From NCBI GenBank assembly GCA_025354075.1, contig JANXNO010000563.1, forward strand, positions 1 through 8,868: 8,868 bases of DNA, written 5' to 3'. Each line of letters starts with the position of its first letter. The first letter of the stretch is position 1. The notes under the pieces were generated by a model. The model saw nothing but the letters and a program-made list of their open reading frames with translations, ran no database searches and was not told where the DNA came from. Of the stretch, positions 1 to 4,814 are shown one piece after another. Both the position numbers and the translations under genes were made by a program. This DNA comes from Burkholderiales bacterium (GTDB lineage: Bacteria > Pseudomonadota > Gammaproteobacteria > Burkholderiales > Casimicrobiaceae).

Positions 1-332
1 TTGGCTTCGTAGCGATGTTGGGTGTGATCGCTTTGATGGGCATCATCATGCGCAACACCATCATTTTGATCGACCAGATCAAGCAGGACATGGCGACCGG
101 TACGCATGCCTGGGTGGCAGCACGTGAGGCGGCGGTGCGACGCTTCCGTCCGATCACGCTGACGGCGGCTGCTGCAGTGCTGGCGATGATTCCGCTGACC
201 CGCAGCGTGCTGTGGGGGCCAATGGCGGTCGCGATCATGGCGGGTCTCATCATCGCCACGGCACTGACAATTCTCGCGGTGCCCGCGATCTATGCGGCCT
301 GGTATCGGGTGAAGCGGCCCGCGACTACGTAG
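1..332 (+). CDS. RND efflux permease, C-terminal fragment (5' end outside window)
   Basis: This is the last ~110 residues of a resistance-nodulation-division inner-membrane permease, the proton-driven pump of a tripartite drug or metal efflux system. The frame is open from base 3 and ends at TAG 330-332, so the true start lies upstream of the window. What is visible is typical of the end of AcrB/CusA-like proteins: a TM helix with GIIMRNTIILIDQI, a cytoplasmic loop holding AAVRRFRPITLTA (the conserved R-x-RPI-T-T/L motif), then two hydrophobic helices and a short basic tail ending YRVKRPATT. The family is normally slightly over 1,000 residues, so only about a tenth is present and substrate class (HAE drug type or HME metal type) cannot be decided. 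The 111 bp between its stop and the next gene hold no hairpin plus T-run that I can see. Confidence 0.88.
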   Translation, partial: GFVAMLGVIALMGIIMRNTIILIDQIKQDMATGTHAWVAAREAAVRRFRPITLTAAAAVLAMIPLTRSVLWGPMAVAIMAGLIIATALTILAVPAIYAAWYRVKRPATT

Positions 333-443
333 CGCTTTGCTTGCAGGCAGGATCTTGAACCAGCTTACTGCTGCTCCGGTCAGCGCATCGTCAGGCCGAG
401 TAGTGCATCATCGCAGCAACTGGAAACTGGCATTTAGCTGCGT

Positions 444-1715
444 GTGATGGTACCCATCAAAAATAACGACAACGACTACTCCGCGCTGAAGCATCTTGGG
501 CCGGGCCTGATCACTGGTGCGGCGGACGATGACCCCAGCGGCATCGCGACCTATTCACAGGCGGGTGCGCAGTTCGGATTCTCCATGCTGTGGACGGTGG
601 TGTTTACCTACCCGCTGATGTGTGGCATCCAGATGGTCAGCGCCCGGTTGGGCTGCCTGTCGGGGCGCGGACTCGCGGCCAACATCAAGGCCCAGTATCC
701 AAAACCGGTGCTTTACGCCATCGTAGGCCTATTGATGCTGGCCAACACCATCAACATCGCCGCCGACATTGCCGCGATGGGCGAGGCGCTGCGCCTGTTG
801 CTGGGTGGTTCAGCGCATGTGTACTCGGTAACTTTTGGTTTGCTGTGCCTGATGTTGCAAGTGTTCATTTCGTATCAAAAATACGTTGGCTTTCTCAAGT
901 GGCTGACGCTGGCATTACTGGCCTACGTCGCGGTGGTGTTCACCATTCACGTGCCGTGGGTTGAGGTTGCGCAGCGTATCGTGTGGCCGCGCATGGCGAT
1001 CACGCGCGAAAGCATCACAATGATTGTTGCGGTATTCGGCACGACGATCAGTCCCTATCTTTTCTTCTGGCAGGCGGCGCAGGAGATGGAGGATTTACGC
1101 AGCACCCATGAGTCGGGCATGCCCATCACGCTGGACGTGGCGCGTGGTCATTTGCGGCGCATTAGGTGGGACACCTACATCGGCATGGGGTTTTCCAATC
1201 TGGTAGCGTTCTTCATCATTTTGAGCGCGGCCGCCACGCTGCATCAAGCCGGTATCACTGACATTCAAACCTCAGCGCAAGCCGCTGAAGCATTACGACC
1301 ACTCGCGGGCGATTTCGCGTTTTTACTGTTCAGTCTCGGCATCATCGGCACCGGCATGCTGGCGGTGCCGGTGCTCGCCGGTTCCGCGGCTTATGCGGTG
1401 GTCGAGAGCTTCGACTGGCGCTCCGGGCTCGACAAAAAGCTGCATGAGGCGAAAGAGTTCTATGCCATCATCGTGCTGGCCACTTTGGGCGGCGTGCTGC
1501 TCAATTTCACCTCCATTGATCCGATCAAGGCGCTGTTCTGGAGTGCTGTGATCAATGGCGTGATTGCGCTGCCGATTATGGTGGTGATGATGCTGCTCGG
1601 CAGCAACGAGGGCGTAATGGGCCGCTTCACCATTGGCAAACGGCTGCGCTGGTTAGGGTGGCTCGCGACGGCGGTGATGGGCGCGGCAGTGGTCGCAATG
1701 TTCGCTACGTTGTAG
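444..1715 (+). CDS. Nramp-superfamily divalent metal transporter with atypical TM6 motif
   Basis: A 423-residue polytopic membrane protein of the Nramp fold (LeuT-like), expected to move divalent cations across the inner membrane. It starts LGPGLITGAADDDPSGIATYSQAG, where D30-P31-S32-G33 corresponds to the DPGN metal-binding stretch of TM1. About ten further hydrophobic segments follow, matching family length. In canonical Mn/Fe Nramps TM6 carries an A-x-x-M-P-H motif; here the equivalent reads T200-T-I-S-P-Y205, so the metal-ligand Met and the His are absent. That places it among the divergent Nramp-related proteins, and substrate could be another cation such as Mg2+ (inference). GTG 444 and ATG 447 are adjacent alternative starts; neither has a convincing ribosome-binding site. 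The stop TAG lies 21 nt before the response regulator with no terminator between, so co-transcription is possible, although a functional link is not evident. Confidence 0.85.
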   Translation: MMVPIKNNDNDYSALKHLGPGLITGAADDDPSGIATYSQAGAQFGFSMLWTVVFTYPLMCGIQMVSARLGCLSGRGLAANIKAQYPKPVLYAIVGLLMLANTINIAADIAAMGEALRLLLGGSAHVYSVTFGLLCLMLQVFISYQKYVGFLKWLTLALLAYVAVVFTIHVPWVEVAQRIVWPRMAITRESITMIVAVFGTTISPYLFFWQAAQEMEDLRSTHESGMPITLDVARGHLRRIRWDTYIGMGFSNLVAFFIILSAAATLHQAGITDIQTSAQAAEALRPLAGDFAFLLFSLGIIGTGMLAVPVLAGSAAYAVVESFDWRSGLDKKLHEAKEFYAIIVLATLGGVLLNFTSIDPIKALFWSAVINGVIALPIMVVMMLLGSNEGVMGRFTIGKRLRWLGWLATAVMGAAVVAMFATL

Positions 1716-1736
1716 GAGTGCCCTAAACTTCGCGCT

Positions 1737-2411
1737 ATGCGATCCCAGGTGCTCATCGTCGAAGACGAACCCGAACTGTTACTCAAATTTGCAACGGCGG
1801 TGCAGTCCGACCCGTTGCTGGCGCTGTCTGGCGCGGTGCCCACTGGCAAGGCGGGCATCGCGTTGCTGGATGCGCTGCGGCCCGATGTGCTGATGGTCGA
1901 CTTGGGTCTGCCAGATATCAGTGGCATTGAAGTGATCGCACATGCGGCAAAGCATCACCCTGCGACCGATGTGCTGGTGGTGACGATGTTTGGCGACGAC
2001 CTGCATGTGTTGGCGAGCATCGAAGCGGGTGCCACGGGTTACCTGCTCAAAGACGCGCTGGCCGGTCGCATCTGCATCAGCATTCATGAGCTGCGCGCGG
2101 GGGGCTCACCGATTACGCCCAGTATTGCGCGCAAAGTGCTGGCGCGGTTTCGTCTGCCAGTGCCTCCGTCTGCCGTGGCGCACGCGGCGAAACAACCCAT
2201 CGCGGAATCTGTTGTTGCGACGCCCTTGACCGAGCGCGAGATCGATATTCTGCGACTGGTGGCGAAGGGGTTGAGTTTTAACGAAGTCGGCGATTCGCTC
2301 GACATCTCGCCGCACACCGTGGTCACGCATGTAAAAAAAATCTATCGCAAGCTGGCAGTCCATTCGCGTGGCGAAGCGGTGTTTGAAGCCGGGCAGATGG
2401 GATTGCTGTGA
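1737..2411 (+). CDS. NarL/LuxR-family response regulator
   Basis: A 224-residue two-component transcription factor, the likely partner of the kinase directly downstream. The receiver domain spans about residues 3-120: acidic pocket E9-D10-E11, phosphoacceptor D55 in VLMVDLGLPDISG, T83 at the switch position, and K105 in GYLLKD. A linker of about 40 residues leads to a LuxR-type helix-turn-helix at 163-224 (LTEREIDILRLVAKGLSFNEV, then SPHTVVTHVKKIYRKL). All residues needed for phosphorylation are present. ATG 1737 is the only usable start because an in-frame TAG lies 24 nt upstream (1713-1715). No close Shine-Dalgarno is seen; AGGAG at 1714-1718 is too distant (18 nt). The DNA target is unknown. 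An A8 run at 2333-2340 interrupts the recognition-helix coding region and is discussed as a finding. Confidence 0.95.
   Translation: MRSQVLIVEDEPELLLKFATAVQSDPLLALSGAVPTGKAGIALLDALRPDVLMVDLGLPDISGIEVIAHAAKHHPATDVLVVTMFGDDLHVLASIEAGATGYLLKDALAGRICISIHELRAGGSPITPSIARKVLARFRLPVPPSAVAHAAKQPIAESVVATPLTEREIDILRLVAKGLSFNEVGDSLDISPHTVVTHVKKIYRKLAVHSRGEAVFEAGQMGLL
2333..2340 (+). other. A8 homopolymer inside the response-regulator helix-turn-helix
   Basis: Eight consecutive A bases encode the end of V-K-K-I in the DNA-binding domain. In GC-rich coding sequence such a run is a potential slippage site. In the frame used by the downstream kinase there is a stop (TAA, 2332-2334) overlapping the start of the run, and from 2335 that frame is open through the kinase gene. 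Loss of one A in the transcript would therefore fuse the regulator to the kinase. Whether slippage happens is not shown by the sequence. Confidence 0.5.
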
Positions 2412-2424
2412 TCGGCTCGCCCCC

Positions 2425-4335
2425 TTGATTCGCCGTGATCTCGCGCGCCTTGGTGGGTGCGCGTGCCTGTGCGTTTGGCTATTGTTGTGCGGGCTCACGC
2501 CAGCGTATGCGCAAGCGACGCTGGCGCCCACGATCGAGCCCAGTCGCGTTAGTTTGCTGCTCATTGATCGCTCATTTCCACCACCGGATTCGTCTGCCTG
2601 GATGCCGGCGAATCTGCCTGATAACTGGGCGCATCGCGGATTTCGTCCGGAGCGAATGCCTGTCTGGTACCGCCTCGAATTTGACGTGCCTGCAGAGTTC
2701 GAGCGGCAGGGCGCGTGGGCGGTTTATTTGCCGTATTTGTATGACGGTGGACAGTTTTTTTTGAATGGAAAACTGGTCGGGAAAATCGACGAAACCAACG
2801 AACAGGTGCATTCAAAATGGGAGCGTCCACACCTGCTGGCACTGCCGTACGGGGCCGCGTATGGAAACGGTTTGAACGCTGGTCCCAACGTGCTGCACTT
2901 GCGCCTCAACGCGCCCGCAGTTGGGGTGATGCTGAAAATTCCCGAGATTCGTTTGGGGCCAGCGCAGGCGATGCAGGAGGTCTATGAGCGGCGGTTGTTT
3001 CTGATTCGCACCATCGCGCAGTTCACCAGCGCGGCGTGCTTTGCCACGGCGGCCGTCGTGCTGTTCATCTGGTGGCGGCGTCGGGCGGAGGTGCTGTACG
3101 GAATCTTTGGCTTGACCACGCTGCTGTGGGGCGTGCGCACGCTGACCTTTGTGATCGAGCAATTGCCGACTGCGCAGTGGCAGGTCTGGCGCCTTTGCTA
3201 TCAGTCGGCCACCGGCGGTTTTGTCGTTGCAATGGCGCTATTTATGTTGCGCACGGCAGGAATTGTGCGGCCGAAGCTGGAATTCGCTTTGATCGGCTAC
3301 GCGTTGGTCGGGCCGCTGGTGCTGTTGCTTGGCGGCTCCGGCATTGAGCGTTGGGTCAGCTCGGTGTGGACAGGCGGGTTTCTGCTCGTGGCGATGCTGA
3401 TCATCGTGATGGTGTTTGTGGCGGCGTGGCGGCAGCGCACCGGCACTGCCATTGCGCTGATGTTCACCGTGTTGGTGGCGGTGATGGCGGCGGGGCATGA
3501 CTATTTCTTGCTGGTGAGCGCATCATGGTTCGCAGCGCTTGCGCCGCGGTGGACGGCCGAGCGAATTTTCGTGCTGGCGTACGCCGCCAACGCCGTATTG
3601 CTGGTGATGGGCAGCATTTTGGCCAGCCGTTTCATCAACACGTTGCATGAACTCGAGGGGCTAAATCAGACGCTGGATCGGCGCGTGGCTGAGCGCGAAG
3701 CCGTGATCGAGCAAAACTATCAGCGACTGGTCGATCTGGAGGGCCAACGACAGGGTGCGGAGGAGCGGCAACGCATCATGCAGGATATGCATGACGGGCT
3801 GGGGGCGCAGTTGTTCTCCTCGCTGTCGCGTTCGGAACGCGCCGATATGTCGCAGCAGGAGATGTCGGACGCGTTGCGCGCGTGTATCGCCGAGATGCGG
3901 CTGGCGATTGATTCGCTTTCCACCAGTGACGACGATTTTGCGGCCACGTTCAGCGATTTTCGCTATCGCTGGGAGCCGCAGCTCAAGGCACTGGGCATTG
4001 ATTCACGCTGGCACGTGACTATTTCGCCTGACGTGCCGCCGCTGGCACCGCACAACACGCTGCAAGTGCTGCGCATCATGCAGGAGGCGCTGACCAACGT
4101 GCTCAAGCATTCGCGCGCGGCTCACGTTGAGGTGCGATTGCGCTGGGTAGGCGCACTGATGACGGTCGAAGTGGAAGACGACGGCGTGGGTCTGCAAGGC
4201 ACGACGCGCACACAAAGTCGTGGTTTGAACAACATGCGATTGCGTGCTGGACGGTTGGGTGGCGCAGTGATGCTGGAATCCCGCCCCGGTCAGACGCTGG
4301 TAAGCCTGAAGGTGCCCACGACTGCGCTGGCCTGA
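2425..4335 (+). CDS. 7TMR-DISM-like sensor histidine kinase (NarX/UhpB-type HisKA_3)
   Basis: Membrane sensor kinase of about 636 residues, expected to phosphorylate the upstream regulator. Numbering is from TTG 2425. Residues 1-29 look like a Sec signal ending TPAYA|QA. Residues ~32-185 form a periplasmic beta-rich domain resembling the jelly-roll sensors of DISM receptors (WYRLEFDVP, then GGQFFLNGKLVGKI). Seven hydrophobic helices follow at about 190-405, then a coiled coil, then the dimerisation helix with phospho-His H456 in MQDMHDGLGAQL. The ATPase domain has an N-box (E554 to N558 in MQEALTNVLKHS) and G1 box D585-D-G-V-G; a G2-like RGLNNM follows. Start choice is uncertain: GTG 2368 would overlap the regulator by 44 nt and add 19 residues before the signal peptide, while TTG 2425 begins 13 nt after the regulator stop and gives a cleaner signal peptide. 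Neither has a clear ribosome-binding site, so translational coupling is likely. The ligand is unknown. Confidence 0.92.
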   Translation: MIRRDLARLGGCACLCVWLLLCGLTPAYAQATLAPTIEPSRVSLLLIDRSFPPPDSSAWMPANLPDNWAHRGFRPERMPVWYRLEFDVPAEFERQGAWAVYLPYLYDGGQFFLNGKLVGKIDETNEQVHSKWERPHLLALPYGAAYGNGLNAGPNVLHLRLNAPAVGVMLKIPEIRLGPAQAMQEVYERRLFLIRTIAQFTSAACFATAAVVLFIWWRRRAEVLYGIFGLTTLLWGVRTLTFVIEQLPTAQWQVWRLCYQSATGGFVVAMALFMLRTAGIVRPKLEFALIGYALVGPLVLLLGGSGIERWVSSVWTGGFLLVAMLIIVMVFVAAWRQRTGTAIALMFTVLVAVMAAGHDYFLLVSASWFAALAPRWTAERIFVLAYAANAVLLVMGSILASRFINTLHELEGLNQTLDRRVAEREAVIEQNYQRLVDLEGQRQGAEERQRIMQDMHDGLGAQLFSSLSRSERADMSQQEMSDALRACIAEMRLAIDSLSTSDDDFAATFSDFRYRWEPQLKALGIDSRWHVTISPDVPPLAPHNTLQVLRIMQEALTNVLKHSRAAHVEVRLRWVGALMTVEVEDDGVGLQGTTRTQSRGLNNMRLRAGRLGGAVMLESRPGQTLVSLKVPTTALA

Positions 4336-4368
4336 GAGATTTTTAGACGATCAGCTTTTGCGTGAAAT

Positions 4369-4443
4369 GCCCATTAAATATGGGCTAAAGCGCTATTTAG
4401 GTTAATTATCGACTAACCGCATAAATTGGCTATAAGCCCAATT
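4369..4443. repeat. Array of four tandem perfect or near-perfect dyads, AT-rich
   Basis: Four successive inverted repeats almost touch each other. GCCCAT-TAAAT-ATGGGC lies at 4369-4385. CTAAA-GCGCTA-TTTAG lies at 4385-4400. GGTTA-N9-TAACC lies at 4400-4418. AATTGGCT-ATA-AGCC(C)AATT, with one bulged C, lies at 4424-4443. None is followed by a T-run, so they are not ordinary terminators for the kinase operon. They could be tandem operators for a dimeric regulator (perhaps the adjacent response regulator, inference) or consecutive RNA hairpins. The arm sequences differ from one another, which argues against one repeated binding site. Confidence 0.6.
4409..4436 (+). promoter_or_regulatory. Candidate sigma-70 promoter for the lectin gene / leader
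   Basis: TCGACT (4409-4414) is separated by 16 bp from TATAAG (4431-4436). They resemble -35 and -10 hexamers with four and five matches to consensus. Transcription would begin near 4443 and give a leader of about 370 nt. The hexamers overlap the third and fourth dyads, so a protein bound there could control access. This is pattern matching only and other AT-rich pairs exist nearby. Confidence 0.25.
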
Positions 4444-4496
4444 AGAACGGTGTTTTCAGCGCAAAGCTATACATCAGAAATTACGAAATTCGCGCG

Positions 4497-4586
4497 TCGC
4501 GACGTGCCCGCCGCCGATCTTCACACCTACCGCAAACGCGGTATGCCTTCGTCAAACGACGCCGTAATGCGGGATATACGTCGCGA
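4497..4586 (+). ncRNA. Candidate structured RNA: three-way junction with twin AAAC-loop hairpins
   Basis: The ends pair over nine bases: TCGCGACGT (4497-4505) with ACGTCGCGA (4578-4586). Past a 1/4-nt internal loop, CCCGC (4507-4511) pairs with GCGGG (4569-4573). Inside are two hairpins with the same AAAC loop: TACCGC-AAAC-GCGGTA (4528-4543) and CGTC-AAAC-GACG (4550-4561). Together this makes a nested three-way junction on the + strand. I do not recognise a known riboswitch or RNA family. The inverted ends also fit a small MITE-like dispersed element, although no target-site duplication is evident. CGTCGCGACG at 4495-4504 is itself palindromic, so the left arm could self-pair instead. Confidence 0.45.
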
Positions 4587-4767
4587 AATCTGGTGGCTAT
4601 GATTCGCTCGCAATAAGATTTTTGTGTATTGCAGGCAGGCAACAGAACCATAAAAACGACTGTGCTGCCGCACGAGATAGACCGGAATCCAGCCAACCAT
4701 ACCGAGGGGTCACCCTGTGCTTTTTCACGCGCATCTCTTGCGCTGCGCGCATTGCGATCAACGCATC

Positions 4768-4792
4768 GCCGATGGGCATCGGCCCTTTTTTC
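4768..4792 (+). terminator. Intrinsic terminator just upstream of the lectin start (attenuator candidate)
   Basis: GCCGAT (4768-4773), loop GGGC, ATCGGC (4778-4783), then CC and a T6 run (4786-4791). It points toward the lectin gene and lies only 22 nt before its ATG, with no room for another promoter between. An alternative stem, GCGAT (4754-4758) with ATCGC (4765-4769), overlaps the 5' arm by two bases and could weaken it. Either transcription of the lectin gene is conditionally attenuated, or this ends a separate upstream small RNA and the gene is expressed by read-through. Confidence 0.7.
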
Positions 4793-4805
4793 TTTCACTG
4801 TGATC

Positions 4806-4810
4806 GGAGA
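4806..4810 (+). promoter_or_regulatory. Ribosome-binding site that decides the lectin start
   Basis: GGAGA ends four bases before ATG 4815. The reading frame stays open upstream to a TTG at 4629, but only ATG 4815 has a ribosome-binding site and places a signal peptide at the N-terminus. Confidence 0.75.
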
Positions 4811-4814
4811 CACC

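Larger units (their letters stand above)
4336..4814 (+). other. 479-bp structured intergenic region / leader of the lectin gene
   Basis: No credible protein gene is seen here. The first ~150 bases are clearly more AT-rich than the surroundings and carry four tandem dyads (4369-4443). Next comes a 90-nt region able to fold as a three-way junction (4497-4586). Smaller perfect hairpins follow: GCAATA/TATTGC (4610-4632) and a GTGC-TGCC-GCAC stem-loop near 4662-4673. The region ends with a terminator-like hairpin (4768-4792) and a ribosome-binding site. This density of stems is more than I expect of ordinary spacer, so it probably holds a structured 5' leader, a small RNA gene, or both. Confidence 0.6.

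Noticed and set aside
333..443. Promoter or terminator between the RND and Nramp genes
   Set aside because: I found no hairpin with T-run and no convincing -35/-10 pair in these 111 bp.
1460..1927. Minus-strand frame across the Nramp-regulator junction
   Set aside because: It overlaps two well-supported genes, has no ribosome-binding site or domain, and its composition is that of a shadow frame.
4627..4740. Possible c-di-GMP-I (GEMM) or glycine riboswitch
   Set aside because: Fragments such as GGCAACAGAACC and CCGAGGGGTCACC vaguely resemble parts of these, but the required paired arms and conserved core do not line up.
4629..4814. In-frame N-terminal extension of the lectin protein from TTG 4629
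   Set aside because: It would read through the terminator hairpin, bury the signal peptide 62 residues in, and has no Shine-Dalgarno, whereas ATG 4815 has one.
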